A stretch of DNA of 64,000 nt, taken from contig NZ_CP047475.1 of assembly GCF_010587385.1 (NCBI RefSeq), forward strand, positions 2,046,001-2,110,000. Direction: 5' to 3'. Below the pieces are notes generated by a model. The model ran no database searches. It was not told the origin of the DNA and saw only the letters and a program-made list of their open reading frames with translations. A program made the position numbers and the translations under genes. Below are positions 50,570 to 62,040 of this stretch, one piece after another. This stretch comes from Vibrio astriarenae. Its GTDB lineage: Bacteria > Pseudomonadota > Gammaproteobacteria > Enterobacterales > Vibrionaceae. The stretch's first letter is position 1; each line of letters opens with the position of its first letter.

Positions 50570-51841
50570 ATGGCGCAATTTATAGACAGACGCTTAAACG
50601 GCAAAAACAAAAGTGCTGTTAACCGTCAAAGATTTCTCAAGCGGCATAAGGCGCAGATCAAAGAATCTGTTACCGATGCCGTGAGTCGTCGCTCTATCAC
50701 CGATACGGAAACCGGTGAGGATATAGCGATTCCGTCAAAGGACATTCGAGAACCTTCATTTCACCAAGGTCAAGGCGGCTTAAAAGAGCGCGTCCACCCT
50801 GGTAACGACCAGTTCACTAAAGGCGACCAAATTGAGCGTCCGAAAGGCGGCCAAGGCGGTGGGGGTGCTGGCGAAGGAGATGCGGGCAAAGACGGTGAAG
50901 GCCAAGATGAGTTTGTATTTCAGATTTCCAAAGATGAGTATCTCGATATTCTGTTTGAGGATTTGGAGCTACCAAACCTAGAAAAAAACCAAGTGAATAA
51001 AATCACTGAATGGAAAACACATCGCGCAGGCTATCAAACAGCCGGTATGCCTTCTAACATCGCAATTGTGCGATCTCTACAGCAATCTCTTGCCCGCCGC
51101 ACAGCAATGACGGCTGGCAAGAAACGACTCATCAACGAACTCGAAGATGAACTCGATGCAATCCAAAATCGCGAGCCAGCACAGCTAATGGAAGAACAGC
51201 GTCTAAAAGCTGAAATCCAAGAGCTAAGAAGAAAAATCGATAAAGTACCGTTCATCGATACATTCGACTTACGCTTTAAGAACTACGAACGACGACCTGT
51301 ACCATCAAGCCAAGCCGTGATGTTTTGTTTAATGGATGTATCTGGTTCAATGGATCAAGCGACGAAAGACATCGCCAAGCGTTTTTATGTGCTGTTATAT
51401 CTGTTTTTGAACCGCCGCTATGAAAACGTCGAGGTGGTCTTTATTCGTCACCACACTCAAGCTAAAGAAGTGGATGAACATGAGTTCTTCTACTCTCAAG
51501 AGACAGGGGGCACAATCGTCTCAAGCGCACTCAAATTGATGAAAGAGATCGTCGATGATCGCTATCCTTCTTCTGAGTGGAATATCTACGCTGCACAAGC
51601 CTCTGACGGTGATAACTGGGCCGATGATTCTCCTCGCTGTAAAGAGCTGTTGGTCAACAAACTACTCCCGACCTGTCAGTATTATTCATACATCGAAATT
51701 ACTCGCCGTTCACATCAAACCTTGTGGCACGAATATGAAAAAGTACAGAGTGAGTTCAGTAACTTTGCCATGAAAAACATCCGTTCAACGGACGATATTT
51801 TCCCTGTATTTAGGGAGCTATTCGCCAAGGAAGACGTCTAG
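50570..51841 (+). CDS. yeaH: YeaH/YhbH family protein (DUF444) with VWA-like domain
   Basis: 423 residues. The start ATG at 50570 has GAGGGG 6 bases upstream; the ATG at 50564 would abut that site and the family starts with [14 protein letters not shown]. The N-terminal region is basic, followed by a Gly-rich linker (about 93-110), a coiled coil (about 185-225) and a von Willebrand-like domain with the metal site DVSGSM (256-261) and [12 protein letters not shown]. It is thought to act with the PrkA kinase and SpoVR. It begins 55 bases after prkA. Confidence 0.94.
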   Translation: MAQFIDRRLNGKNKSAVNRQRFLKRHKAQIKESVTDAVSRRSITDTETGEDIAIPSKDIREPSFHQGQGGLKERVHPGNDQFTKGDQIERPKGGQGGGGAGEGDAGKDGEGQDEFVFQISKDEYLDILFEDLELPNLEKNQVNKITEWKTHRAGYQTAGMPSNIAIVRSLQQSLARRTAMTAGKKRLINELEDELDAIQNREPAQLMEEQRLKAEIQELRRKIDKVPFIDTFDLRFKNYERRPVPSSQAVMFCLMDVSGSMDQATKDIAKRFYVLLYLFLNRRYENVEVVFIRHHTQAKEVDEHEFFYSQETGGTIVSSALKLMKEIVDDRYPSSEWNIYAAQASDGDNWADDSPRCKELLVNKLLPTCQYYSYIEITRRSHQTLWHEYEKVQSEFSNFAMKNIRSTDDIFPVFRELFAKEDV

Positions 51842-51850
51842 GAGGACAGC

Positions 51851-53389
51851 ATGATAGAAGAAAAAGTCGCGGATTCGACACGCATGCTACCCGATGGTCC
51901 AGACTGGACTTTCGATCTGCTTGAGCGTTATCACCAAGAGATCAAACGCGTTGCACAACACTACAGACTCGACACCTACCCAAACCAAATTGAGGTGATT
52001 ACTTCTGAGCAGATGATGGATGCCTATTCCAGTATCGGTATGCCAATTAACTACAACCACTGGTCGTTTGGTAAGAAATTTATCCAAACCGAACAAGGCT
52101 ATAAACATGGTCAGATGGGGTTAGCGTATGAGATTGTGATCAACTCAGACCCTTGCATCGCCTATTTGATGGAAGAAAACACCGTGACGATGCAAGCGCT
52201 GGTTATGGCGCACGCTTGTTACGGGCATAACTCTTTCTTCAAGGGGAATTACCTGTTCCAAACATGGACGGATGCCAGCTCCATTATTGACTATCTTCTG
52301 TTTGCTAAAAACTACATCGCGAAATGTGAGGAGAAGTACGGAGTATCAGAAGTCGAACTACTTCTCGATTCTTGCCATGCTTTGATGAACTATGGCGTTG
52401 ACCGATACAAGCGCCCTGAAAAAATCTCCATCGCAGAGGAGAAGTTGCGCCAAGAGGAGCGCGAATCTTACCTGCAGTCTCAAGTCAACGACTTGTGGCG
52501 CACGGTTCCTAAGAACAAAGAAAAAGAGGAAGAAGTCGAAAAAGTTCGCTTCCCTTCAGAGCCACAAGAGAACATTCTGTACTTCATTGAAAAGAACGCC
52601 CCCCTACTTGAATCATGGCAACGTGAAATCGTGCGGATTGTGCGTAAAGTCAGTCAATATTTCTACCCACAAAAACAGACACAAGTGATGAATGAAGGCT
52701 GGGCAACCTTCTGGCACTACACCATCCTCAATCACCTTTATGATGAAGGCGTCGTGAGTGACCGCTTTATCCTCGAGTTCTTACATAGCCATACCGGTGT
52801 TGTGGCTCAACCAGCTTACAATAGCCCGTATTATAGTGGTATTAACCCTTATGCCCTTGGCTTTGCCATGTTCAAGGACATCAAGCGTATCTGTGAAGAG
52901 CCTACCGATGAGGATCGCGAATGGTTCCCAGATTTAGTCGATACCAACTGGCTCGATGCGGTTCACTTCGCAATGCATAATTTTAAAGATGAGAGCTTCA
53001 TTAGCCAATACTTGTCACCTCACCTGATACGTGAGTTTAAGCTGTTCTCAATTCTTGATGACGACAGACGTAATTTTATTGAGGTGAGCGCTATACATGA
53101 TGAGATGGGCTATCGTGAAATTCGCGAAAAGCTCGCAGCTCAGTACAACTTGAGTAATCTAGAACCCAATATTCAAGTTTTTAATGTTGATGTTCGCGGC
53201 GACCGCTCTCTAACTCTACAGCATGTGCCACACAACCGTGTGCCGCTAGATAAGGGACATGATGAGGTAATGAAGCACCTTTATCGTTTATGGGGGTTCG
53301 ATGTCATTCTTGAGGAAGTAAAGGATACCGGAAGAAGGGAAATCCTTGCGACCTGCCCGCAACGACACGATTACGGTGCGAAAATCTAA
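51851..53389 (+). CDS. SpoVR family protein (YcgB)
   Basis: 512 residues of the SpoVR/YcgB family, named after a Bacillus spore cortex gene but widespread in non-spore formers. Conserved segments: MGLAYEIVINSDPCIAYLMEEN-type block near residues 88-110, MAHACYGHNSFFKGNYLF, and MNEGWATFWHYTILNHLYDEG. The repeated His and Glu suggest a metal centre, as in helical metalloproteins (inference). GGAGG precedes the ATG; it starts 9 bases after yeaH. Third gene of the prkA operon; in E. coli ycgB is at another locus, while many bacteria keep the three together. Confidence 0.94.
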   Translation: MIEEKVADSTRMLPDGPDWTFDLLERYHQEIKRVAQHYRLDTYPNQIEVITSEQMMDAYSSIGMPINYNHWSFGKKFIQTEQGYKHGQMGLAYEIVINSDPCIAYLMEENTVTMQALVMAHACYGHNSFFKGNYLFQTWTDASSIIDYLLFAKNYIAKCEEKYGVSEVELLLDSCHALMNYGVDRYKRPEKISIAEEKLRQEERESYLQSQVNDLWRTVPKNKEKEEEVEKVRFPSEPQENILYFIEKNAPLLESWQREIVRIVRKVSQYFYPQKQTQVMNEGWATFWHYTILNHLYDEGVVSDRFILEFLHSHTGVVAQPAYNSPYYSGINPYALGFAMFKDIKRICEEPTDEDREWFPDLVDTNWLDAVHFAMHNFKDESFISQYLSPHLIREFKLFSILDDDRRNFIEVSAIHDEMGYREIREKLAAQYNLSNLEPNIQVFNVDVRGDRSLTLQHVPHNRVPLDKGHDEVMKHLYRLWGFDVILEEVKDTGRREILATCPQRHDYGAKI

Positions 53390-53429
53390 CCTGATTTCTA
53401 TTGTTCACATACGATGGTTCATATACAAC

Positions 53430-53458
53430 GAAGCCCCATTCAGGGGCTTCATTTTTAT
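53430..53458. terminator. Terminator between spoVR and kdsB
   Basis: GAAGCCCC (53430-53437) and GGGGCTTC (53443-53450) with T run ATTTTTAT. It ends the prkA operon. Confidence 0.88.
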
Positions 53459-53473
53459 CCAGAACAGACAAGG

Positions 53474-54241
53474 CTACTTCGATAAAATCTCACGAACTTT
53501 TTCAAGATCTTCTGGTGTATCCACACCCGCCTGCGGCGCTTCTTTCGCAAGCTCTACGTGGATTCGCTCACCATACCACAGTACACGCAGCTGCTCTAAA
53601 CACTCAATCTGCTCTAGCTGTGATGGTGCCCAACTCACATAGGTATTGATGAATCCAGCGCGGTAAGCGTAGATTCCAATATGGCGCATCAAAGGTTGCT
53701 TTAAACCACCTTCTAATTGAGAGCCGCCCTGCTTCGCTGCAAACTGGTCTCTATCCCATGGAATCGTGGCGCGGCTGAAGTAAAGCGCATAGCCATTCGC
53801 ATCTGTCACCACCTTAACTGCATTCGGATTAAACGCTTCCTCTTCATCCTCAATGGCAACACCCAAGGTTGCCATCGGCGCTTGAGATTGAGCCAAGTTA
53901 TCCGCAACTTGACGGATGATCGATGGTGGAATAAGCGGCTCATCACCTTGCACGTTGACGATAATTTCGTCGTCAGCAATATTGAGCAGTTTAATAACTT
54001 CCGCCAAACGCTCTGTGCCCGATTGGTGATCGGGTGAGGTCATGCACACTACGCCACCAAAGCCTTTAACAACCGTTTCGATACGCTCATCGTCTGTCGC
54101 AATAATGACTCGGTCGGCTCCAGACTGCAGGGCTTTCTCATAAACCCATTGCACCATAGGTTTGCCCGCGATATCCGCCAAAGGCTTCGCAGGTAATCGA
54201 CTAGACTGATAGCGAGCAGGAATAACGACGGTAAAAGCCAT
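53474..54241 (-). CDS. kdsB: CMP-KDO synthetase (3-deoxy-manno-octulosonate cytidylyltransferase)
   Basis: 255 residues. Activates KDO with CTP for lipopolysaccharide inner core synthesis. The N-terminal nucleotide-binding motif is [19 protein letters not shown] (about 5-23); [11 protein letters not shown] and [13 protein letters not shown] are characteristic. Its ATG overlaps the ycaR stop by one base (TAATG), so translation is coupled. Last gene of the comEC/msbA-lpxK-ycaR-kdsB unit. Confidence 0.97.
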   Translation of the reverse strand: MAFTVVIPARYQSSRLPAKPLADIAGKPMVQWVYEKALQSGADRVIIATDDERIETVVKGFGGVVCMTSPDHQSGTERLAEVIKLLNIADDEIIVNVQGDEPLIPPSIIRQVADNLAQSQAPMATLGVAIEDEEEAFNPNAVKVVTDANGYALYFSRATIPWDRDQFAAKQGGSQLEGGLKQPLMRHIGIYAYRAGFINTYVSWAPSQLEQIECLEQLRVLWYGERIHVELAKEAPQAGVDTPEDLEKVREILSK

Positions 54242-54423
54242 TACCCTTGTCCCTCATCCATCGAAATAGAGCGAGCTTCCGTTTCAAGTAGAACAGGAAT
54301 ACCCTCTTTGATCGCATACGCCAAACGGTCAAACTTACAAATAAGCTCTTGTTGGTCTTTATCGTAAGTCAATTTACCTTTGCACACTGGGCATGCAACA
54401 ATCTCAAGCAAACGGTGATCCAT
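54241..54423 (-). CDS. ycaR: Trm112-like small protein YcaR
   Basis: 60 residues. A Trm112-type zinc-ribbon domain with CPVCKGKL near residues 11-18 and an [14 protein letters not shown] tail ([11 protein letters not shown]). It lacks the full set of four zinc cysteines (a third, in ICKFD, is visible). The gene overlaps lpxK by 20 bases and kdsB by 1 base, the usual place of ycaR between lpxK and kdsB. The function in LPS synthesis is unknown. Confidence 0.92.
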   Translation of the reverse strand: MDHRLLEIVACPVCKGKLTYDKDQQELICKFDRLAYAIKEGIPVLLETEARSISMDEGQG

Positions 54424-55411
54424 ACTGTTCTTTAACCTCTTTAATTCGTTCTAGGATGCGCTGGGCATCTTCTTTGGGTAACTCCGCGGAGACTGGGAGA
54501 TACCACCAATTATCCTGGGCAATTTCACCACATTTTACGGCGTCTTTCTCGGTCATAATGACATTGTCACCTTTTTCAACCAAGGTACTGAGCTTTTGTT
54601 GATCATAAGCCTGATGGTCTGCAAACCCCTGTGCTGCCACCAGAGACGCGCCGAGTGTCGTCAATGTGTTGAAAAATCGCGGCGGATGACCAATGCCTGC
54701 AAATGCCACTAAATTCTTTAACTCAGACACCTTCTTGGTTTCCCCAGTGACCATATTCACCGCCAGTTGCGGCTGCAGCAACATTGGAATCTCATTTCTA
54801 TGCGGCTCACCACCATTGTTGATAATAAAATCCACACTATCGAGACGTTGTAGCGACTCACGTAACGGGCCTAGTGGCATAAACGACTCATTGCCGAAGC
54901 GACGCTTACCATCCACAACCACGAACTCAATGTCTCTTTGTAATGCATAGTGCTGCAAGCCATCATCGGTAATGATGATATCAACATCGTGTTTGAGCAA
55001 CGCTTTCACTGCGTTGCTACGGACAGGGTCGACGGCAACGGGAGCACCTGTGCGTTGAGCGATAAGCTTAGGCTCATCGCCACAAGCTTCTGCACGCACA
55101 TCTGGAGTCACAATCACAGGATACTGTTCGGCTTTGCCACCATAACCTCGAGATACAACACCGGGCTGATACCCAAGCGCCTGTAGCTGTTCCACCAACC
55201 AAATAACCACTGGGGTTTTACCATTGCCACCCACGGTAATGTTTCCCACAACCACTACTGGCACTGGAGCACGATAACTCTCTTTACTACCGCGCTCAAA
55301 CGCCGCTTTTCTGGATTCACTGATCGATTTGAACACCATGCTTAAAGGCCATAAAACTGGCTTTAAGCATGTTGCTAGCGCACTTGGCTGATACCAAAGT
55401 CGCTCTATCAC
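54404..55411 (-). CDS. lpxK: Tetraacyldisaccharide 4'-kinase LpxK
   Basis: 335 residues. Phosphorylates the 4' position of the lipid A disaccharide on the inner membrane. An N-terminal hydrophobic helix (about 12-27) anchors it; the P-loop is [12 protein letters not shown] (about 56-67), followed by GVVSRGYGG and [10 protein letters not shown], the catalytic Asp segment. It overlaps msbA by 4 bases (ATGA) and ycaR by 20 bases. Confidence 0.96.
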   Translation of the reverse strand: MIERLWYQPSALATCLKPVLWPLSMVFKSISESRKAAFERGSKESYRAPVPVVVVGNITVGGNGKTPVVIWLVEQLQALGYQPGVVSRGYGGKAEQYPVIVTPDVRAEACGDEPKLIAQRTGAPVAVDPVRSNAVKALLKHDVDIIITDDGLQHYALQRDIEFVVVDGKRRFGNESFMPLGPLRESLQRLDSVDFIINNGGEPHRNEIPMLLQPQLAVNMVTGETKKVSELKNLVAFAGIGHPPRFFNTLTTLGASLVAAQGFADHQAYDQQKLSTLVEKGDNVIMTEKDAVKCGEIAQDNWWYLPVSAELPKEDAQRILERIKEVKEQYGSPFA

Positions 55412-57174
55412 TGCTTCTCACCAAACTGGATTTTGTGCAGTTGAGCATAAGCGCCTTGCTGGCTGATAAGCTCTGTGTGAGAGCCACGCTCAACCACTTC
55501 GCCTTCATCAATCACCAAGATCTCATCCGCTTTCTCGATGGTCGATAGTCGGTGAGCAATCACAAGTACCGTCTTATCTTTTTGCAACTCATCAAGCGCC
55601 ATTTGAATCGCTCGCTCTGACTCGGTATCCAGTGCTGAGGTTGCCTCATCCAAAATCAGGATAGGAGCGTCACGTAATAGAGCGCGTGCAATCGCGATAC
55701 GCTGACGTTGGCCACCAGAGAGGCTTGCACCATTTTCACCGATAACCGTGTCTAAACCATCATCTAGCCCTTCAATAAAGTCCATTGCATAAGCGAGACG
55801 TGCCGCTTCTTCAATTTGCTCGCGCGTATAATTTTCTTCTGCCGCGTAAGCGATATTGTTTGCTATCGTATCGTTAAACAGGTGAACGTTTTGCGATACC
55901 AAAGCGAAGTGCTCACGTAGGTTTTTCAACTCGTAATCGCGAATGTCGTAGCCATCAAGTTCAATCGAACCTGAATCTACATCGTAAAAACGGTTAAATA
56001 AGTTAGCAATGGTACTTTTACCTGAGCCAGAGCGCCCGACTAATGCAACGGTCTTACCCTTAGGCAGTTCAAAAGAGACTTCTTTAAGTGCTGGTGAGTC
56101 TTTGCCTTCGTAGGTGAAAGTCACGTCCTTCACCGACACATCGCCTTTCACACTGTCCACTTTATGCTTGCCAGTGTTTTTCTCGGTCTCTAAGTCCATT
56201 AAGCCAAATAGGGTCTGACACGCCGCCATGCCTCGCTGGAACTGACCAGCAACGTTAGTTAAGCCTTTTAATGGACGCATCATGCCGAACATAGCGGAGA
56301 ACACAACGGTAAACGTACCTGGTGTTAATTCGTTACGAATGCTATCAAAGCTCGCAAGGAACAGAACCGTCACAATCGCAATAGAGGCAATCATCTGAAT
56401 AATTGGGTTTGCCAGACCTTGAACGACCACCAATTTCATTGTTTGCTGGCGCATACGGTTACTTACACCATCAAAGCGCTCTGATTCAACGTCTTGGCCA
56501 CCATAGCTGATCACCACTTTGTGACCTTTCAACATCTGTTCTGCCGACGACGTGACATGACCCATCGCAGTTTGCATGTTCTTAGAAATCTTTCTAAAGC
56601 GACGCGAAATCACCCCAATGCCCCAAGCAACAATGGGTGCCACTAAGAACAGGACTAAAGACAACTTCCAGCTATTCCAAAACATCAATACCATCAAGCC
56701 GATAAGACTTGCGCCTTCACGCACGATGTTGACCAGCGCTCCACTCGTTGCATTGGCAACCTGTTCCGAGTCGTAAGTGATGCGTGATAGCAAGCCGCCT
56801 GTCGACTCTTTGTCAAAGAAAGAGACCGGCATATGCATAAACTGGCGGAAAATACCGCGACGCATCTGCATCACGACGTTACCCGATACCCAACTCAAAC
56901 AGTATGTAGAGACAAAACCACTCAAACCACGGATAAATATCATGCCGAAAATTATCAGGGGTAATGTACGCAAGAATTGCGAATCGGCATCGCCAAAGCC
57001 TTCATCTAAAAGTGGCTTTAGCAAAGAAATCATATAAGTATCAGCAATAGCGTTAATCACTAGAGCGATGACAGCAACTACAAGGCCTTTTTTGTACTCT
57101 CGAATATAGGTCCACAACCTTTTAAAGGTGTGCCACGTCTTCTCATCTTGATCGACTGAGGTTTCTACAGACAT
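55408..57174 (-). CDS. msbA: Lipid A export ATP-binding/permease MsbA
   Basis: 588 residues, one half-transporter of a homodimer that flips core-lipid A across the inner membrane. Six helices in about 25-315; nucleotide-binding domain with GRSGSGKST (about 379-387), LSGGQ, and Walker [12 protein letters not shown]. Order comEC-msbA-lpxK-ycaR-kdsB is conserved in gammaproteobacteria. It starts 35 bases after the comEC stop. Confidence 0.97.
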   Translation of the reverse strand: MSVETSVDQDEKTWHTFKRLWTYIREYKKGLVVAVIALVINAIADTYMISLLKPLLDEGFGDADSQFLRTLPLIIFGMIFIRGLSGFVSTYCLSWVSGNVVMQMRRGIFRQFMHMPVSFFDKESTGGLLSRITYDSEQVANATSGALVNIVREGASLIGLMVLMFWNSWKLSLVLFLVAPIVAWGIGVISRRFRKISKNMQTAMGHVTSSAEQMLKGHKVVISYGGQDVESERFDGVSNRMRQQTMKLVVVQGLANPIIQMIASIAIVTVLFLASFDSIRNELTPGTFTVVFSAMFGMMRPLKGLTNVAGQFQRGMAACQTLFGLMDLETEKNTGKHKVDSVKGDVSVKDVTFTYEGKDSPALKEVSFELPKGKTVALVGRSGSGKSTIANLFNRFYDVDSGSIELDGYDIRDYELKNLREHFALVSQNVHLFNDTIANNIAYAAEENYTREQIEEAARLAYAMDFIEGLDDGLDTVIGENGASLSGGQRQRIAIARALLRDAPILILDEATSALDTESERAIQMALDELQKDKTVLVIAHRLSTIEKADEILVIDEGEVVERGSHTELISQQGAYAQLHKIQFGEKQ

Positions 57175-57209
57175 ATCGTGTTTTCTTATTTTTGCGATAG
57201 TTAAGGGGG

Positions 57210-59459
57210 CTATTCTACTCGGTTACGCAGCATCTGCCTATACCAAGCGTTTCTTGTGCCAGTACGGCGTGGAGTAACTTGCCAATTATCGTGGTAAACA
57301 TCAATAGATAACATACCGTCACGGCCAGTGTCATACCAAACAACACCTTGATCAGTATAGCGCTTTACGACTTCTTCATTCGGTAAATTCCAGCGCCCTT
57401 GGTACGCATTAGAGGAGAGAGCAATCTTAGGTTTCACTGTCTCAATAAAAGCCTTGGTTGAGGATGTTCGACTACCATGATGGGGAACAATGACCACATC
57501 GCTCGCTATCGCTGATCCATTCCGACTTAGTAAGTATTCACTTACCGCATCAATATCCCCCGTCAGCAACACCGTTAAGCCTAATTTTCTGTCACGAATA
57601 CGAACTACACACGAGTGAGGGTTATAAGCTCGCTCAGGCTGTTGATGTGGCCACACAACCTCAAGCGAAACCTCTTCAAGATCAAACGTAATGCCTTCAA
57701 TACAAGCCTGATCACTGTTCATATTTCGACTGCCAAGTACCGGAGCACCTCTAAACTTTTCACGCAGAATAGCCACGCCTCCAGCGTGATCGTTATCATC
57801 ATGACTGATAAAAATTCCATTTATCTCGGACACGCCTTGCCAATTCAACCATGGAATAATGACCTGCTCAGCAACACTTCCTAAAGGCCAGCTCGCTGCG
57901 ACATCGTAGAGGTACAGATGTCGTGGTTCTCGAATCGCGATTGCCAAGCCATGTCCAACGTCAAACATCGCAAGTTGCCACCGTTTCGTCGGAAAGAACT
58001 CACTCATCACCCAAAACAACGTTAGACCAATCCACAAAAGCGCACCACGGGTTATATATCGCAGCAATACGACCAATGCGCACAACACGATAATCCACCA
58101 TAACTCAACTCTACTGGTTTGTAGCCACCAGCCCAAATCCAATTCAAAAAGCCGCGCTAGTGGCCACAGCGCAAAACTAACCCAATACCAAGGCTCTATT
58201 GTTTGCAGCCCTACAAATAACGTACTCAGCTCAACCAGTAAGGCGAGCAAAATACTGGGCATCACAACGACACTAAACACTGGCACCACTAACAGGTTCA
58301 ATAACCAAGCACTCAAACTTACCCCCCCGAACAGATAGGCAGCAATCGGTGCAAGGAACAGAGTCAAATAGCCCTGCATCCATAAAGCCAGTTGCCACCA
58401 TGGTTTAGAACCATGTTGAGATAGAGCCAAGTAAATCGTCGCCACCGCAGTAAAAGACATCCAAAAACTTGCACTGAGCGCATAAAAAGGATTCAAAGCC
58501 AGCATAAGCGCAAGAATAAGTAACCACTTACTTTTTCGCGTGAGATGCAGATTACCCATCGCTATGATGGTGAACAGTATGCAAGTTAACAGTGCTCGTG
58601 TCGTAGGGGCAGAAAAGCTCGACAGCCATGCGTAACCCGTCGCGACCACTAATCCAACCAAGTGAGGCCCCCAGCGGATGAACAGACTGCGACTAAACAG
58701 CACGCGCGATATCACGACTCCCAAGGCAAACACCAGTTGAATATGCAGACCAGAGATCGCTATCAAATGGATCAAACCCATCTGTTGCATTTGAATCCAC
58801 TGTTGAGGCGCAATATCTTTACGCTCTCCGAACGTGAGTGCGAGCACTAATCCGAGATATTCAGAGTCATTAAGCGCATGACCAATCCGGTGATAAAGCT
58901 TTTGCTTTATCGATGTGTCGGAGATAACCCGCCAAGAGGAATTTTCATCGATAGTGCCAGCTCCAAAGACCCCCTCTACCATCGCCATGGATTCTCGGTC
59001 ATATCCATGAGAATTCAGTCTACCGATAATGCGTTTTAATTTTATTTGAGCATAAATCTCATCCCCTAACTCATGCGCTACAGGACTGATTAGTTTCATT
59101 TTTATTGGTGTAAAAAAAGACAGTTCCTGCCCATTTATCGAGCGGATCAAGACCGTCCCCTCATAACCGTGTCTGATTTGATTAAAAAAGCTGTCAACTT
59201 CTGCTTTTATGGTAATATTCAGCCCGTTTTCAAATAGTCTCTGAGTTTGCTGTTGTGCGAACTTGCCATGTGCAATACCCAACAACATGGCCAGTAAAAC
59301 AACAGACAAATATCTCATCCGTCTATAATTCAGGGAAAGCAAGGTTAGCGCTAGAACTGCACATATCCAGCCAGTGCCGGGTAGTGCAGGCCAAAATGGA
59401 ACTGACAGCAGTGTGATAGAGAAAGTGAGCAACGACCAAGAGTGATTTAAGAGAGTCAT
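57210..59459 (-). CDS. comEC: ComEC/Rec2 family DNA-uptake channel
   Basis: 749 residues from the ATG at 59459, with AGGG upstream. Inner membrane channel that takes single-stranded DNA into the cytoplasm in natural transformation. An N-terminal membrane and DUF4131 region (to about 190), a Competence domain of about ten helices (about 200-470, with [19 protein letters not shown]), and a C-terminal metallo-beta-lactamase-like domain with [12 protein letters not shown] and a late [10 protein letters not shown]. The open frame runs to 59525, but that would overlap the DUF2062 gene. Its start lies 9 bases from that of the divergent DUF2062 gene. Confidence 0.95.
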   Translation of the reverse strand: MTLLNHSWSLLTFSITLLSVPFWPALPGTGWICAVLALTLLSLNYRRMRYLSVVLLAMLLGIAHGKFAQQQTQRLFENGLNITIKAEVDSFFNQIRHGYEGTVLIRSINGQELSFFTPIKMKLISPVAHELGDEIYAQIKLKRIIGRLNSHGYDRESMAMVEGVFGAGTIDENSSWRVISDTSIKQKLYHRIGHALNDSEYLGLVLALTFGERKDIAPQQWIQMQQMGLIHLIAISGLHIQLVFALGVVISRVLFSRSLFIRWGPHLVGLVVATGYAWLSSFSAPTTRALLTCILFTIIAMGNLHLTRKSKWLLILALMLALNPFYALSASFWMSFTAVATIYLALSQHGSKPWWQLALWMQGYLTLFLAPIAAYLFGGVSLSAWLLNLLVVPVFSVVVMPSILLALLVELSTLFVGLQTIEPWYWVSFALWPLARLFELDLGWWLQTSRVELWWIIVLCALVVLLRYITRGALLWIGLTLFWVMSEFFPTKRWQLAMFDVGHGLAIAIREPRHLYLYDVAASWPLGSVAEQVIIPWLNWQGVSEINGIFISHDDNDHAGGVAILREKFRGAPVLGSRNMNSDQACIEGITFDLEEVSLEVVWPHQQPERAYNPHSCVVRIRDRKLGLTVLLTGDIDAVSEYLLSRNGSAIASDVVIVPHHGSRTSSTKAFIETVKPKIALSSNAYQGRWNLPNEEVVKRYTDQGVVWYDTGRDGMLSIDVYHDNWQVTPRRTGTRNAWYRQMLRNRVE

Positions 59460-59468
59460 ATTTGCCCT

Positions 59469-59981
59469 ATGCCTAGAAAGTTCATTAAACGCTTTATGCC
59501 GAACCACGACGTGATTAAGCGTCAAAAAGCATTAAAGATCTTTGGAAATGTGCTTTATAACCCGAACTTGTGGTGTTTGAACCGCCGCTCCGCTTCGGGT
59601 GCTTTTGCTGTTGGTCTTTTTATGGCATTCATGCCTTTGCCTAGTCAGATGATCATGGCAGCCGGAGCTGCAATTATGTGTAGTGTCAATCTGCCGCTAG
59701 CTGTTGCTTTGGTTTGGATCAGCAACCCAGTGACCATGCCATTGCTGTTCTATTTCGCATACAAAGTCGGTGCGCTGTTAATGAACACCCCTCCTCAGCC
59801 TTTCCACTTTGAGCTGTCTTGGGAGTACCTAGCCACTCAAATGAATACCATTGGCCCACCATTTCTAGTGGGTTGTTTGGTCTGTGGTATCGCAGCAGCC
59901 ATTTTGGGCTACTTCGGTATCCGTGGCCTTTGGCGCTACTCAGTGGTGAGAAGCTGGCAGCAGCGACGCATAAGCAAATAG
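59469..59981 (+). CDS. DUF2062 domain-containing membrane protein
   Basis: 170 residues. DUF2062 covers about 25-160: a basic start (MPRKFIKRFMPNHDVIKRQ), then FAVGLFMAFMPLPSQMIMAA and WISNPVTMPLLFYFAYKVG, with three or four hydrophobic helices. It is an inner membrane protein of unknown function, common next to comEC in Vibrio. Only 9 bases separate its start from the comEC start, so its promoter must overlap comEC. Terminator follows. Confidence 0.9.
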   Translation: MPRKFIKRFMPNHDVIKRQKALKIFGNVLYNPNLWCLNRRSASGAFAVGLFMAFMPLPSQMIMAAGAAIMCSVNLPLAVALVWISNPVTMPLLFYFAYKVGALLMNTPPQPFHFELSWEYLATQMNTIGPPFLVGCLVCGIAAAILGYFGIRGLWRYSVVRSWQQRRISK

Positions 59982-60004
59982 CTGGTAAATACAAACGAAT
60001 AAAA

Positions 60005-60041
60005 AAGAGAGCCTTACATCTACTGTAAGGCTCTCTTTTTT
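60005..60041. terminator. Bidirectional terminator between the DUF2062 gene and lolE
   Basis: AGAGAGCCTTACA (60005-60017) and TGTAAGGCTCTCT (60024-60036) are exact 13-base reverse complements, followed by T6. Confidence 0.92.
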
Positions 60042-60123
60042 GTGGTTTCTGTACAATCGACGGTGATAAACCTACGAGTGAGTTATCACTTTCATGTATC
60101 GCATATGTTGAGCGGTTACTGGG

Positions 60124-61359
60124 TTATTTGGCACTCAATACACTCGCTGGGTTTAACTGACTTGCCCGTTTTGCTGGATACCAAGTGGCAATCAGGCTCA
60201 AAACAATGGCCGTACCCGATACAAGGAAAACATCTGACATCACAACTTGCGAAGGCAGAAAGTCAACAAAGTAGATATCTCCAGAGAGGAATTGATAACC
60301 AATCAGAGCTTCAAGCGCTTTGATCAACGATGTTAGTTTCATTGCCACAAGAAGGCCAACTAAGCTACCCACCAGGCTACCAAACACTCCTGAAAAGACA
60401 CCCTGCCAAACAAAAATCCGTTTAACTAAGCCATCGCTTGCTCCCATTGTTCGCAAAATCGCAATCTCAGATGCGCGATCTTTCACCGCCATCATCAATG
60501 TCGATACGATATTAAAACACGCGACCCCAATAACCAGTACCATAACGAGATACATAATCGTGCGCACCAATTGAATATCGCGATAGAGGAAGCCATATTT
60601 TTGCTGCCAACTACTCAAATAAACATAGACATCGAGGGTACCTCCTACTTCGCGAACAGTTTGCGTGGCATTGAGCACGTCACTGACTTTGAGGGAGACA
60701 CCACTCACGCCCTCCCCCATCTGTGCGTACGTTTGCGCATCTTGCAAAGGAATAATCGCCAAATTGTGGTCGATTTGTCCGTGCAGCTCTAATAGGCCAA
60801 TCACTTTAACGCGAACTCGTTTCGGCGCTCTTACCTTAGTGGTATCAGAAGAGGGCAGCATCAACGATAGGGAATCTCCTGTATCAACACCTAGCTGCCT
60901 CGCAACACCACTTCCTAAGATGATTTGCTGATGACCCGGAGCGAAGCTCTGCCAAGCGTCTTCGCCGACAAAATTGGCCAAACTAGAAACGCGAGACTCT
61001 AACTCAAGATCCATACCTCGCACTTCGATTGCCTTAATCTCTTGGCCCCTCTCTGCTAACGCGGTTAAGGTCACGTAAGGCGCTGCAGCTTCGACGTCTG
61101 GATGCAGTTCCGCACGCTCTGCGACTCGTTGCCAATCAGACAAAGGACCTCTTACCCCCTCAAGCTCAGCATGGGGAACCACAGATAGAACGCGATTTTG
61201 CAATTCACGCTCAAAACCATTCATCGCAGATAAACCAATAATGATCACAGCGACGCCAACGGCGATTCCTATCATCGATGACATCGAAATAAAGGACACC
61301 ATCTTGTTGCGTTTTTTCGCGCGGCTAAATCGGTAGCCAACTAACAAAGAGAGTGACAT
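60124..61359 (-). CDS. lolE: Lipoprotein-releasing system permease LolE
   Basis: 411 residues. Part of the LolCDE complex that extracts mature lipoproteins from the inner membrane and passes them to LolA. One N-terminal helix (about 23-44), a large periplasmic domain (about 48-265), and three C-terminal helices. The ABC-contacting end is YPAKRASQLNPASVL. It is the second MacB-like permease, 3 bases after lolD. LolE and LolC look alike; the position after lolD marks it as LolE. Confidence 0.95.
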   Translation of the reverse strand: MSLSLLVGYRFSRAKKRNKMVSFISMSSMIGIAVGVAVIIIGLSAMNGFERELQNRVLSVVPHAELEGVRGPLSDWQRVAERAELHPDVEAAAPYVTLTALAERGQEIKAIEVRGMDLELESRVSSLANFVGEDAWQSFAPGHQQIILGSGVARQLGVDTGDSLSLMLPSSDTTKVRAPKRVRVKVIGLLELHGQIDHNLAIIPLQDAQTYAQMGEGVSGVSLKVSDVLNATQTVREVGGTLDVYVYLSSWQQKYGFLYRDIQLVRTIMYLVMVLVIGVACFNIVSTLMMAVKDRASEIAILRTMGASDGLVKRIFVWQGVFSGVFGSLVGSLVGLLVAMKLTSLIKALEALIGYQFLSGDIYFVDFLPSQVVMSDVFLVSGTAIVLSLIATWYPAKRASQLNPASVLSAK

Positions 61360-61362
61360 AAA

Positions 61363-62040
61363 CTACTCCTGCACCAACAGACCGTCTTGCATACGCAGCT
61401 GACGATCCATTTTGTCGGCAAGTTCGTTGTCGTGAGTGACGACCAAAAACGCAGTACCCGATTCACGGTTGAGCTCGCGCATCAAATCATAAATAGCAAG
61501 TGCAGTATTGTGGTCGAGGTTACCCGTAGGTTCATCAGCGAGCACAAGTGCGGGGTTGTTCACCAATGCACGTGCGATCGCCACTCGCTGGCGCTCACCA
61601 CCAGAAAGCTCTGATGGGCGATGTTCTAAACGATGACTTAAGCCCACTTTATCCAGCCACTGCGACGCCTCTTGCTTGGCAAGTTTGGGATTCATACCGC
61701 CGATCATCAGCGGCATCGCGACATTCTCTAGCGCTGAGAAATCTGACAGTAAGTGGTGAAACTGATAAACAAAACCTAGATTCTGATTGCGAATTTTAGC
61801 CTGCTGATTCGATGACATATCGAGCAGAGATTGCTCTTGGAAAAACACTTCACCATCATTAGCATCATCGAGTGCGCCAAGAATGTGTAACAGGGTGCTT
61901 TTGCCCGACCCTGACGTGCCGATGATCGCCGCCAACTCACCATGCGCTATATCAAAACTTACCCCTCGCAACACCGGTGTCTCCACCTCCCCCTCACGAT
62001 AGGTTTTGCTGATGTTATGACAGCTTAATAAATTACTCAT
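61363..62040 (-). CDS. lolD: Lipoprotein-releasing system ATPase LolD
   Basis: 225 residues from the ATG at 62040. Walker [10 protein letters not shown], signature LSGGERQR, Walker [12 protein letters not shown] and FLVVTHD switch region are present, typical of the LolD/MacB ATPase group. Powers lipoprotein release with LolC and LolE. The start overlaps the end of lolC by 8 bases; an upstream in-frame ATG at 62076 would lie inside lolC and lacks family support. Confidence 0.96.
   Translation of the reverse strand: MSNLLSCHNISKTYREGEVETPVLRGVSFDIAHGELAAIIGTSGSGKSTLLHILGALDDANDGEVFFQEQSLLDMSSNQQAKIRNQNLGFVYQFHHLLSDFSALENVAMPLMIGGMNPKLAKQEASQWLDKVGLSHRLEHRPSELSGGERQRVAIARALVNNPALVLADEPTGNLDHNTALAIYDLMRELNRESGTAFLVVTHDNELADKMDRQLRMQDGLLVQE

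Noticed and set aside
54241..55411. ycaR/lpxK/msbA overlaps as frameshifts
   Set aside because: Overlaps of 1, 20 and 4 bases between intact family-length proteins are typical of this operon in gammaproteobacteria.
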